Counted from the first letter of the stretch, positions 22,357-32,720 are shown. The stretch is DNA of 64,000 nt from Acanthopleura granulata (GCA_016165875.1 JABBOT010000010.1:7905875-7969874); one strand, 5' to 3'. Program-made: numbers and translations. Notes: generated from the sequence alone by a model not told the origin.

Positions 22357-25277
22357 ATGGATGAATACATCGAACAGCTACTGGTAGAAATGTCAGATCT
22401 CCATCATGTAGTCCAAAACATCCTGGAGGAGCCCATTCCTGAGGAATCGTCCGCTAAAGCCCTTGCAGCCTGAGAAACATCGGCCTCTTCCTCCACCACA
22501 CCGGAAGAGGGGTAGGAAGAGGAAGGCCATTGAGGAAATATTTGACCCAATCCCCAAAATTTTCCGAACCTCCAAGAACTACCAAAAGGAGGTCCTAGAG
22601 CTGTTGGATGGTGTCAAGGCAGACGAACTCACGTTCCAAGAAACCCCCCGGGCAATCGGAAGGTGTTTCCATAGCTGGCAGATGGATGTGTCTCAAAGCC
22701 ATCCCCACGGTACACGCCTTAGAGCTGTCTTAGAGGCGGTACGCACAGAAAAGCTCGAAGAAGAACTCCCAGCTCTCAGAGGTGTGGAGTTTCAACTTGC
22801 TCTCAAAGTACAGCTCCGAAAAACCAGGCCTGATGGTAGTGAGGAGTACACCGATCCTGTGTTCGGCCACAAGGAGGAGGTTGTTCAACAAGGCCAGTGA
22901 GATCAACGAGGCACTAGGCAAGGCTTTCCCTCACACCCTGGACACTCTTGAAAAGTTGACGCAGAGAGATGGATCGTCGATCGAGTGGAAGCTCTATGGC
23001 TGGACGTCGCTCGATACCAGCCGCTGAGAGGTGGATCTTACATCCCACTTCCTTCAGAAGTAGCCACCAAAAACAGGGGAGGGCTGGCAGTAATCAATGC
23101 GCGCAACAAGGATGGTCACTTACTGAGGTGGGCACTCCGCTCGGCACGATTCCCAGCAGCATCCTGAGAGACGCACACTACCCTAGCCAGGATGGTCTTA
23201 ACTCTGAAGGGACTGACTCCCCATCTCCCAGATCCAGAAGGTTGAGAAACAAAACAACCTAGCCACCAACGTATTTGGTTGGGAAAAAGAGATTATCGTC
23301 CATAGTCTAAATAGGCAACCGGACGGCAAGCCCCTCATCAATCTCCTGTTGATTGAAAAGGCAGGTAAATTCCACTACACGTGGATTAATTACTTCTATG
23401 TGGCCAGAGCAACGACCAACATCGCAAGCACTTCTGTGAGTGATGCCTCCATGGCTATACCAGAGAACACCTTCTCGAGGCGCACAAGCCAGAGTGCCGG
23501 GAAATCGGCCAAACTGCCGTTCGGGTTGAAATGCTTGAAAAACAAGCTGACCTTCTAGAACCACCACAAACAGCTGGCACAGTGCATAATCTATGCAGAT
23601 TTCGAGGCTCTGGTAACAAAAATCGCGGGTGCTGTACAGGACACCTCAGAAAGTAACACTGAGAAAACGAAACACCAAGAAGCATGCAGCTACTACTACA
23701 TCGTTTTTCCGTGCTATGGGCATACAGCGTAGCCAGTTGACGTCAGAGACCCGGATGCAGCAGAACATTTCCTGGCATGGCTCCAGGAAGAGGAGCGCAA
23801 AACAAAGTTTGCAATGGCCAACCCCAAAGCTGTGACGACGCAAGATGACACGTATGCCTATAACACTGCTACCACCTGACATGCGCTTGATAAGCCGCTA
23901 AATGCTGACTCAGTCTGTGACCCCTGCCACATCACTGGGAAGTACAGAGGGGCAAGCCCACAACGGTTGCAACCTCAAGCTAAGGCTGTCCCAAAACCAT
24001 CACCATCCCCGTGGTATTCCACAACCTTAGGAGCCATGATTCGCATCGATGCAAGCATTCTCAAAGACGTAGGGTAGGGTGACCTTCACTCCGAACAACA
24101 TGGAGAAAGTACATTTTCTTGTACCATGCGCAGCTGCACTTCATCGACAGTGCCCAGTTCTTGCTGGCATCTCTCGACAAGCTGGTAGCAGCCGACGATT
24201 CCAAGGCTTTCAAGATGACAGCGCGGTATGATTCCACTCATCAGAGACGTGAACTGCTCATGCGCAAGGGTGTTTGCCCATATGAGTACATGGACTCCTG
24301 GCAACACTTTTATCAGCCGAATCTACCCACAAAGGAAGCCTTCTAGAGCAAACAATCGGACACACAGTTCGGTGATGAGGATTATGCTCATGCAGAAAAG
24401 GCCTGGAAGACCTTCGCCTACCAAGCCCTTGAGGACTACCACGACCTCTACAACCGCACTGATGTAATCCTGCTGGCAGATGTCTTTGAGACGTTTCGGA
24501 AGACCTGCCTTCGGCAGTATGGCCTAGACCCTGCGCATTATTACATAAGCCCTGGTCTCCTAGGATGCTATCCCCAAGGAAACGATTATAGGACTTGAAC
24601 TGCTGAGAGACTATGACCAGCAACCCTTCATCAAGAAGGGGAAGAGAGGGGGTATCTCGATGGTCTCAAGGCGTCATGCCCGGGCTAACAACCCCAGGGT
24701 GGAAGGCTATGACCCAAAAAAGCCTAACAGCTACATCCTCTACCTTGATGCCAACAATCTCTTTGGCTGAGCAATGAGTCAGCCACTACCAGCAGGAGGC
24801 TTTGAGTGGGTGGAAGAGTGCAATAGCCTCGCCACAAGCATAGCAGGGCATCCGGCAGGGAACCCAGAGGGTTATATCGTGGAAGCGGATCTGGATTACC
24901 CAGAAGAGCTGCTGAAGGTGCACAACTCTTACCGGCTAGCTCCAGAGCACATGGTAGTTATCAAAAAGTGGATGTCGGAGTACCAGCAAAATCCCCTCGG
25001 CGCTGGGGTGGCGCCTACTGAGGTTGAGAGCCTGGTCCCTAACCTCCGCCATAAGGAACGCTATGTGCTCCACTACCACAATTTACAACTTTACATGTCC
25101 CCTGGTATGCGCCTGAAAAAGATCCATTGTGCTTTCCGCTTTCGGCAAAGCCCCTGGATGGAGTCCTACATCCAAATGAATACCGTGCTCAGGAAAAAAG
25201 CGACGAGTGATTTTGAGAAGGACCTCTACAAGCTCATGATCAACTCAACTATACAGATAGCGAACACCAACCCCTGA
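22357..25277 (+). pseudogene. polB: Protein-primed-type DNA polymerase B of the element, broken and 3'-truncated
   Basis: Replicates the element in functional relatives. An ATG at 22,357 follows the TIR. The frame then breaks repeatedly (for example near 22,470, 22,890, 23,030 and 23,420, with stops to about 24,600). Visible in order: a basic N-terminal stretch (KRGRKRK); a Cys/His finger-like segment near 23,420-23,500, interrupted by a stop; exonuclease motif I YADFEAL (about 23,592); motif II FHNLRSHD (about 24,016); motif III YNRTDVILLADVF (about 24,449). Polymerase motif A follows as YLDANNLFG (24,741), with TGA where the next residue would be, and motif B as KLMINS (25,230). Coding stops at 25,277, before the YxDTD-type motif C and thumb, so the catalytic C-terminus is missing. 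It converges on the integrase. The family call is firm from motif order. Confidence 0.85.
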
Positions 25278-25371
25278 AGGGAGCTTCATGCGAGCCAACT
25301 GGGCGACCAGAAATCACTGAAGAGGGCTCTTGTTCCACAGACGGTACCCTTATAGCATCTCTAGGCTTCTT

Positions 25372-26028
25372 TCAGGTGAGTCGAGTCACTTCCACGTTCA
25401 AAGCGGCAATGATTGCAGGCAACCTATCCACCCACTTCGTCGACCACTGTACAGAAGAGAGCCTCATCTCCTGAGCATACTGGTTCCCAAAGAGCCGCTC
25501 AGCCAAGGTCTGATTGAATCGCTCCATGACATCCTGGTCCCGGTGGATGTCAACACGACATCGCTTGACCTCGACGCCGTGGTTTGCGAGCAGCTCATTG
25601 ACCACGCCCAAAAACTCGCGACCTGGGTCGACCTTCAGCAGTTTTTGTGACTTCAACGGACTCCGTCTGTAGATGCCAGCCATAGCTCAGCAACCTCTTT
25701 AGTCTCTTTTGTAGCCAGAGGTTCAGCTTCCTTGTAATGCGATGCAACCTCAACGATGGTGAGTTCATACTTGTATGTCTTGCGGCCTCCTGGGAGGCGG
25801 TAGTGTGGCACAAAGAGAAGGTCAGATTGGTGGACCTCATGTGGTGTATTAATATCGAATACTGACCGTGGGATGCGCCTCGAAGCAGGTAAATAAATCT
25901 ATGAGATCGCCTGATTCTTCAACCATGCCCAAGACTTTGGCAGCAGAAGGTAGTTTCTGCCAATTCCAGTAGCTCTTGGGGCTATAGTAGATATTTGCCA
26001 GGCGAGTAGAAAACCTACTGGTGAACAT
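25372..26028 (-). pseudogene. Retroviral-type (rve) DDE integrase of the element, frameshifted
   Basis: Inserts the element into host DNA in functional relatives. Minus strand, an ATG at 26,028 opens an N-terminal segment, then the frame shifts near 25,860 and again near 25,690. The catalytic triad can be placed: Asp in HQSDLLF (25,821-25,823), Asp in VDPGREF (25,627-25,629) and Glu in VMERFNQTL (25,522-25,524). The last two lie in one uninterrupted frame about 35 residues apart, the spacing of retroviral integrases. The C-terminal end at 25,372 is a stop close to the truncated polymerase end. The 95-bp gap between them suggests a deletion removed the ends of one or both genes. Confidence 0.85.
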
Positions 26029-26160
26029 CGCTTGTGAGATATTCCAGTAAGTTGATCAACCTCCAACAGGTTGTTTTTTGTGGACCGGCCTCACTATTTA
26101 AGTTGTGCCTGCTATTACAGCGAGGAGCTTCTTTCAAAAGCCCAGCATGGTCTGTTCTGA

Positions 26161-27048
26161 TTACTTGGCTAGCTTGTAGGCCACCAGGTCCGCCGCGGGC
26201 ATCCCCAAGACAACGAAGGTGATCTTACGGTCTTTCTGGTCACCGTCCGGCTGACAATAGTCAGACAGCTCGGCCTCGGGTCCCAGAGGGTCTAGTTTCT
26301 TGCCGGTGACCTGCGCTTACCCGCGGATCGCCGTGTAGACGTCATGGCAGGTTTGAACCGCGTGATTTTGAGGCCGGAGCACTTCGTTGATCCAGTCGAG
26401 CCGTTCAGTACGTCGACGGGGCCATTCCTACTGTGCGACCTGAAGCTGATCGACAGCCTTGCCGTGGCGTCTCCGTTCTTTGTCGACGCCAGAGTCCTTC
26501 AACATAGAGAAGAGGAAGCTGGTGCCGCTGAACGCCAGAGCGTTTACGAAGGCGCCCCCACTAGCATCGCAACATAGGCCATTTCTACTTCATGATATTT
26601 GCTGGAATGATCCCCTGTTTAATTAGCATATCCATGGTTGCCATCGCGAGGACGACGTCCGCGTCCACCATCCCAATGTCGCGAGGTGTGAAGTTGAGTT
26701 TGGGTGGGGCGCCTCCAGTGGCCATCTTGCCCAGCTTGGCATATCCCATAGCAAGGCCAGAGACCACTGCGCTGTGTTACAGGGCATATACGAGCATTTT
26801 TCCGTCGGTAGCTGGAGTTGTCGTAGTTCTATCGCACAATGCATTTATTCCATATGAAATGAGCCGCCCGCAACCTTTAATTGCTGAGTGGAATTCCTTA
26901 GGACCGAGTGATGCCGCAACGGTGCCGGTTTTAATAACATCTGCCGCTGTTTTCTGTCTGTCCAGTGGTTGGCATATCGCCAGCGACTGCTGGCCATGAG
27001 TGTAAACATAGATACCCGCAAGGTCGGCGGCTCCTGATTCTCCCCCAT
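26161..27048 (-). pseudogene. Element gene A: unknown protein with hydrophobic segments, frameshifted
   Basis: Not recognised by name. Coding on the minus strand runs from an ATG at 27,048 to a TAA at 26,161 across three frames, about 290 codons. Visible pieces are a start MGENQEPPTL, a Gly/Ala-rich hydrophobic stretch (SGLAMGYAKLG), a conserved-looking 'GIIPANIM' block, a second hydrophobic block (FVNALAFSGTSFLFSML), a Trp/Arg-rich helix and an end 'FVVLGMPAADLVAYKLAK'. Position among the other minus genes suggests a structural or virion-associated role, but this is inference only. At least four breaks are present (near 26,845, 26,585, 26,545 and 26,315). Confidence 0.6.
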
Positions 27049-27135
27049 CGTCTTTTGTTTAGGGGATTATTGTCTGTTGTCGTTGCTGTACAAATTGGCT
27101 GTGCTTTGCCGTTGTCAGCGAGGCGGTAATCTGCG

Positions 27136-27576
27136 CTAGAAACATGCCGTAGCGATGGTACAACTCGCAGGTGGCACTACTAAACGCAGGGCCGATATAC
27201 GATCGGCCTCAAGATCCCGCACAAGCGCCGGTTGATTCTCAGGCGGAATAGGAAGAAACATGGTAATTACTCGGTAGTAAAGTTTCAGGGTAGCTTGCCC
27301 TAGAGTTTTCCTCATGGCTGCACCTAGTTTTGCCTCGTAGCGGGCGTAGAGCTTCTCTATGTCGCCCTCCACTAACGTGTCAATTTCGTCCGCGGTCAAC
27401 ACCTTGCCAAGATGCTGTTTGGCCTGGCCTCCAGCTGTCAGCGCAGCCAGCCTCTCACGGTGCTGTTGTGTCCGATTCACAGAATCGGCGCTCGCAACAT
27501 CGTGTCCAGCTGATGCTTGGTGGGTCGCATCTACATCGGGTGTTGTGTTTAGCATTTCGTCGATAAATTCGTCCAT
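27136..27576 (-). CDS. Element gene B: 146-residue unknown protein
   Basis: An uninterrupted minus-strand frame, one of the few intact ones in the element. The open frame continues upstream in the same phase to about 27,645 (with 'RPPEWPQIVARDFEKK' before the Met), overlapping the end of gene C. The true start could therefore be further upstream. The protein is acidic at its N-terminus, then alpha-helical with many Lys/Glu/Ala, and has a more hydrophobic C-terminal third (TLKLYYRVITMFLPIPPEN). No catalytic motif or signal peptide. Function unknown. Confidence 0.55.
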   Translation of the reverse strand: MDEFIDEMLNTTPDVDATHQASAGHDVASADSVNRTQQHRERLAALTAGGQAKQHLGKVLTADEIDTLVEGDIEKLYARYEAKLGAAMRKTLGQATLKLYYRVITMFLPIPPENQPALVRDLEADRISALRLVVPPASCTIATACF

Positions 27577-27641
27577 CCGTGTATTCGCTTTCTTCTCAAA
27601 GTCTCGCGCGACAATTTGAGGCCATTCTGGAGGCCTAGAAT

Positions 27642-28557
27642 TCAGTGATCTGTTGCGATTACGATCAGGTTGTTGTAGCCTGCCACGCGGCAGACGCGGA
27701 GGAGCATGTCGCTCGGCGCCATGTACAGCCCATTTCGGAAGACGACGTTGACCACAGACCCTGCATATTGCACTACATCCTGGTAGGGGCTTATGGCTGA
27801 AGGGAGGTCTACAGGTGACGAGATTGCGTCCTCAACGTTTGCCAAGAACTGCTTTTGCGCGTGGAAGATCGTCTAGAATACGTGTGCGTGTCTGGGTCTG
27901 AGCTCCGACGATCGCCCAGACTTATGTCCTGATGCTGTCGGACCGCCTAGCCTCATCAGCATTTGGGTCACCCTGCTTTATAAATTCGACATGAAGAACG
28001 TCGTTTGTCGTCTTTTTTGTGAAAGACATGCTACCCGGGCCGTACTCCCTTTCTTCGTCGACAGGGTGGTAGCCGTTGTTGGTCCAGTAGTTGTAAACCC
28101 TGCCGAGCCCGTGATTTGGGCCGGCGACCCGTCAATCTTTGTGCTTAGGAGCACCAAATTCGGCGCAGATTCTCTCATAAGCCCGTCGGTCATATGAATT
28201 ATCCGTAGCATGCCATGCCTGGGGCAACGAAGCGTGTATCTCCTTCAGTATTCGCATCGTGTGGTAGTACATGTGAAATCTATACAAAAACCGCATCAGG
28301 GGATCGTCAAGGGTCAGATGATTTTCCAACCAAACTCCACAGCCAGTGGTGGCACAGCAGACTGCGAAATTAACCTGGTTCTGCCAGAACTGCATCGGGC
28401 TTGCACCCCAGGCCTGGGCCAGTTTATCTGAAGAAATATGGGGCAGGCGAGACTCCTCGAACACGTCAGGGTACTGGGTTTTGAATACGGCTGCGGCTTG
28501 CACACACCTGAACGCGGGCTCTGTTGGGTGATGGCCATTGTGCCACAGATGCATCAT
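27642..28557 (-). pseudogene. Element gene C: conserved unknown protein, possible virion component, frameshifted
   Basis: Minus strand, coding begins at about 28,557 (MMHLWHNG) and ends at the stop at 27,642 (...VIATDH). The N-terminal half is intact for about 140 codons. It is rich in Trp, His and Phe and has a Cys pair in 'FAVCCATTGCG'. Frame changes occur near 28,135, 27,980 and 27,850. The C-terminal block (SPYQDVVQYAGSVVNVVF) reads well. At about 305 residues it is short for a double-jelly-roll major capsid protein, so I do not assign that role. A divergent plus-strand gene starts within about 60 bp. Confidence 0.6.
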
Positions 28558-28589
28558 CTGCTGCTTGCACACCAGGCCTATATTTCAAC

Positions 28590-29325
28590 GCGCTATTGAA
28601 CCGAAATGCAGCCAGATTCATACTGACCACTGTACAACAGACGTTGTCAAATGTTCAAAGATTCGAGGCAAAATGTCCCCACGAATGTATCGATAATCGT
28701 GACGGTCGCCTGCGCATTGGCCTCCCCTCGATCACCTTCACAGTGGGATGAGGAGTTCGAGGAGTTCGAGTTCTTCACCTGAAGGAAGAGTTCCGTATTA
28801 GGTGCAAACAGCATAAACCTCCCCCTGGCCTATATAGCTTTACGCAGATGCAAGACTTCACTGAGGGGGCAAACCCTTCTCTCTTGCTGACGGTGAATAG
28901 AATTAACGGTCTGATCCAACTCACTGTCGCCAGTGAGTGGGTAGTCCTTCTGCCCGACGGACTGTTTTGTATACTCGGGTTGGATGATGGGCTTGGTGGT
29001 GTGTGGCTTGATTCAACCATATATAGGGGCGACCGCCCGATTGATTTGCACTGAGGAAGTTGCTGTGGGTCTACCTGCAGCAGGTCAACACCACTGACAA
29101 TGTGGTTGATGGATTCCCCACCACACTACTAGCCTGTTAGGTGTGGGGTGTCACAGATTTGGGGATTTCAAAACCATTCGAATTGAGCATACCGAATTCA
29201 AACGCCTCCGGCATGGCTTGGTCGGTGATTTGAAGGCTGAGGTTAGAGATGAATCAGGAAAGTTAGTTAATAACCACCATTTCCCAATACACATTACGCT
29301 TGAGGTAGTTTATTCGCAGTTATGA
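28590..29325 (+). pseudogene. Element gene D: beta-rich unknown protein, frameshifted
   Basis: Plus strand, three frame segments: about 28,590-28,751, 28,752-29,054 and 29,143-29,325. The middle segment has repeated beta-strand-like runs (LIQLTVASEWVVLL, DGLFCILGL), then 'STIYRGDRPIDLH'. The last ends 'NNHHFPIHITLEVVYSQL'. This strand-rich pattern would suit a virion structural protein, but that is inference. The start is unclear because no ATG in the first frame is convincing. Its stop overlaps the start of gene E (ATGA). Breaks lie near 28,751 and 29,055-29,145. Confidence 0.55.
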
Positions 29326-29764
29326 GCATCTTTGGTTCAGATGCGGGAATGGGGTGTGACATCCGTCGTCAAAAACCTTTGATCACAGTCTGGGCTGAAA
29401 AAAGAGGCACTTATGATGCCTTAGAAGCTGAGTGGTCATTACGAGCTGGCGCTTGAGGGACTCCGCACCTTAATAATGGTTACTCAATGCCGACAGATGG
29501 ACGAATCTTGAAAATGGCACTATCGGTCACAGATTTCACAAGAGAGAGCTCTCCTTTCGCTCTTGATTCCCTTCTCGTTGATGGAAAAAAATAGAACCGC
29601 TTCATACCCATATTATGAAAAACCCTGGTGAAAGGGTAGCAGTGTCTACCCTTACCCCTCCTTTGGAGGCATCTACTGGATATGTAATGAACTTTATAAC
29701 TCGAATGGATAGTCACACTGCCAGTTCTAGTGTCGTCTCACTCCTAATTGAACTTGACTTGTAG
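29322..29764 (+). pseudogene. Element gene E: small beta-rich protein with one stop and one frameshift
   Basis: The ATG at 29,322 overlaps the TGA of gene D as ATGA. About 147 codons in total: 'MSIFGSDAGMGCDIRR' opens the frame, a TGA interrupts near 29,457, and the frame shifts near 29,590. It then reads cleanly to 'VVSLLIELDL' and TAG at 29,762-29,764. Strand-rich and small, it could be a minor virion protein, but no family is recognised. Confidence 0.55.
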
Positions 29765-29862
29765 TCTAGTGATTAATGATGAAGTAACCAACGGCTCCAC
29801 CCAATGCTGAAGGCATCGCCGATTCGCCACTCTACCCTGAGCTGCCTCCCTCTGACACCGAT

Positions 29863-30404
29863 ATGGCTGATCAGTCCTATCGGCTTCAGGAAGTCTCACT
29901 ACTGAAAACGCACCTTGAGGAAGAGAGAAATAAACCAGCGGTTCTATACAAAAAATACCGCCGTGGGGTCAACGCTTTCGACGGCGTTGACACAGCGTTG
30001 CTCACCTTTGGCCTAGGGATGAGCATCGGTGGAGTTTGCCTTCTGTCCACTATTATTGCGGCCCCAGTTGTGATGGTCCTGGAAATTGCCGCTCTGGCAT
30101 GCGGCACCCCTGGATTAGCAGGTAAGTTCATCAGTCGCCGCCTCGCGGTCAAAGCCAAAAGGCAGAAGTCCTGGCAGAAAGCAAGTTGAATACCATTGCA
30201 GACCATGTCTCGTGTGCACTCATGGATTACCGGATATCTGATGAAGAATTCCGTTTGATTGTCGCTGAGATCAACAAGTACAACCAGATGAAGTCAGAGA
30301 TAAGGGCTAGGGCTAAAAAGCTCATGCTGCGGTCCAGCAGAATGGGGACACAAAAAACTCGCTTATTCAAAGAGGCCAGGACAAGGCCTGGGCCAGCTTC
30401 ATAA
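29863..30404 (+). pseudogene. Element gene F: membrane-spanning unknown protein, frameshifted once
   Basis: An ATG at 29,863 opens 108 codons. The frame shifts near 30,187 and continues to the stop at 30,404, giving about 178 residues. An N-terminal amphipathic/coiled part (LLKTHLEEERNK) is followed by two adjacent hydrophobic stretches (ALLTFGLGMSIGGVCLLSTI and APVVMVLEIAALACG). A basic, helical C-terminal half follows (ISDEEFRLIVAEINKY). The arrangement suggests a membrane hairpin protein. Function unknown. Confidence 0.6.
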
Positions 30405-32017
30405 AAACAAAGAACAAAGAAACTGATGACCCACCTCAGTACACTGTTACTCCATAACGACGACTCTTTTCGTTAATGCGACATCAAAAAATCTAGCCTT
30501 CTCTTTATTTATGTCCCTTTGGCCCACCATGTCGTCATGTTTGCTTCCTGGTTCAGCCGTGTGTCATTGACTGTGTCATGTTCATCTTTCATGAAAAAAA
30601 CTGTCCGCCAGCTGAATTTCTCGACACAAAGGTGGGATACCGGAGTTCGATATACTTGTAGTATTACTCGCAAATCGGCTGTAGGATGTGTCCATCAACA
30701 TTATCTAATATACTCATTGTAACTTCGATTGAGGTTAAGTGGGGTGTAGTTACATATATTATGTACAAACTTTACATTGCGATACAAGACCAGACATACG
30801 AAATGACCAGACTCGGCGATAAAATAAATGATCTCCTTGAGTCTGGTAAACCAGGCCTAGACTGAGCCGTGAGTCTTCTACTTCAGTGAAGTGCCAAGAA
30901 AATACACCTCAGTACACTATTACTCCATAACGGCAACTACTTTCGGTGATGCGGTATCCAAAACTCTAGCCTTCTGCTTATTTATGTCCTCTCTGGGCCC
31001 CCATACTATTGTCGTCATGTTTACTTCCTTGTTCAGCCGTGTGTCATTGTGCTTGTATAATATGTCCCACTTCGAGAAAACCACAAAACACTGTCAGTCT
31101 TCTAGCATGTTCTGGCTAGTGTCATTGAAGGATGTGCCCCACTAAGAGCTTGCATTTCTACGACAAAGGTAGGTGCTTGGTTTTAGTGATCGTTATGTTA
31201 AGGCAATCAAAATAATGAGAGTCCTGTACACTGGGGCTTTATTTTCCGAATTTTATCGGCGTAGAAAACAAATACAGGCCATGCTGATAACAGACAGCAG
31301 TGTGGCCCAGTACTGGGCCAATGTCAGTGCACTGTGACTCATAGGGTGCCGTTCCTACATGAACGCCAGTTAGCAGAATGAAAACAAAATACCACTCAAC
31401 TTTGAGTGGTGCATTTTTTCAACCCAAGGTTGAGTTTTGCTCACAGACTGTTGTTCGTGTACCACTAAAAACAAGCAACCACTTTACTTATCAAGTAAAC
31501 TTGTTGGTATACATGTAGGCTGACGTGTGAGCTCGTTCCCGTCGTAGCCTGCGTTAGTAGCTTCCAGCATCTTTCGGAGAGTGAAGCCAACACCCACACA
31601 CGCGTTCCTACATGAAAGCAGTTGCTATGGGACACATAGAATCATATTTTCTATGTAGACAAAGCCGTCCTGACCTCCACACACAATGTGTATGACACAT
31701 TTGCCTCAACTCTGTATATGTGTGGAGTGAAAAGTGTGGTAAACCCCCCAGGGTCAGTAGCTTCCAGCCTCTGGCTGAGAGTGAAGCCAACATTCACACA
31801 CACACACGCGTTCCTACATGAGCGCAGTTGCTATGGGATACATAGAATCATATTTTCTATGTAGACAAGGCCGTCCTGACCTGCATACACAATGTGTATG
31901 ACACGTTTGCCTCAATTCTGTATGTGTGTGGAGTGAGAAGTATGTCAGAATACCCAGAGCCGGTGGGGGTTTCTGTTCGGTCTCTAACAGTCGGCTTCTC
32001 TGAATGTGAATGGGTGT
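30405..32017. repeat. Repeat-rich non-coding right arm of the element
   Basis: No coding. It contains two diverged copies of a ~210-bp segment starting CCTCAGTACACT at 30,434 and 30,907 (473 bp apart). A short perfect hairpin lies at about 31,391-31,410 (ACCACTCAACTTTGAGTGGT). Two tandem 200-bp units start AGTAGCTTCCAG at 31,556 and 31,756. Each 200-bp unit carries the palindromic ACATAGAATCATATTTTCTA GT-type stem. The left arm of the element has nothing comparable. Confidence 0.8.
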
Positions 32018-32147
32018 CGCCGATTATTTATGTAGTTGGGCTCTCTCTAGAGGGGTGGGGTGGTTCGCAGCACCGGGCTCTGAACTGATGCTGGGAGCTT
32101 TCTAGGAGGATGGGGCAGCTCCCAGCACTGGTATTGTGTATATTACT
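32018..32147 (-). repeat. Right terminal inverted repeat
   Basis: About 130 bp, longer than the left copy because of an internal duplication of the GGGAGC-rich block. It contains a perfect 10-bp stem (GCTGGGAGCT at 32,090-32,099 with AGCTCCCAGC at 32,117-32,126). The inward-facing TATA-like CATAAATAA lies at its inner end, as in the left repeat. Confidence 0.85.
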
Positions 32148-32152
32148 CCGGT
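32148..32152 (+). repeat. Target-site duplication, right copy (CCGGT)
   Basis: Identical to 22,184-22,188 and directly abutting the right inverted repeat. Confidence 0.75.
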
Positions 32153-32720
32153 TTTCTTTCGTCTGTGTCACTTTCTTCTGGTGGCCAAAAATGCCAGTAG
32201 GCGCTAGCTGAAGGGGAAGTGTACACGTACGTATGTGAGGTTTCTCGAATATGCGAACTTGTTTAGCTCTCTCCAGAAGTTTTTTCTCTGTTTTGTGTCT
32301 GATGAAAACTAATTATCCTAAATTCAATTATTACTTTATGACTGAGGTTCCTAGTTAATTATAGTCAACATGACTTAAGATTGCCTGTTTATCGCGGTCA
32401 CTGGAATCACTGTATTATGTCACTGGGTGAGATGGTCTCTCAGATAGTACCAGAAATGCTGACATCGAGACCAGTACGCTATATGCAGACACATGGAGGG
32501 ATCAAAAAATGTTTGAAGGGATAGGAATTTTCTGTGTAATATCTGCGTCAATTATTTGAAAGACACTTTCTTAGAGATCTGGTGCTAAAACCTAGCTCAT
32601 ATGGTTCAAGAGGAGGCAACCAATAATTTTGAAACAGTACTTCAGCATAAAGTAAATACAACTGTCGAACATTTTTGTCACTTGAAGATTCTTGTGAAGG
32701 CAATGGGACGATGCTACTTT

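Larger units (their letters stand above)
22189..32147. mobile_element. Polinton/Maverick-like virus-derived DNA element, complete but decayed
   Basis: The element is 9,959 bp, bounded by terminal inverted repeats that begin AGTAGTATACACAATACC (left) and AGTAATATACACAATACC (right, read inward). It is flanked by the direct repeat CCGGT at 22,184-22,188 and 32,148-32,152. It encodes a family B DNA polymerase (plus), a retroviral-type integrase (minus), three further minus genes and three plus genes, with no introns. The interior looks GC-richer than the host DNA around it. PolB, a DDE integrase and AG-starting inverted repeats are the hallmark combination of Polintons/Mavericks and adintovirus-type elements. 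I saw no FtsK-type ATPase with a Walker A motif and no adenain-type protease. All larger genes have stops or frameshifts and the polymerase is truncated, so this copy cannot be functional on its own. Confidence 0.85.

Noticed and set aside
27642..28557. Major capsid protein call for element gene C
   Set aside because: At about 305 residues it is too short for a double-jelly-roll capsid protein and no strand pattern could be confirmed by eye.
22189..32147. FtsK-type packaging ATPase and adenain-type protease
   Set aside because: Looked for a Walker A pattern (GxxGxGK[ST]) and a His/Cys protease pattern in all readable segments; none was found.
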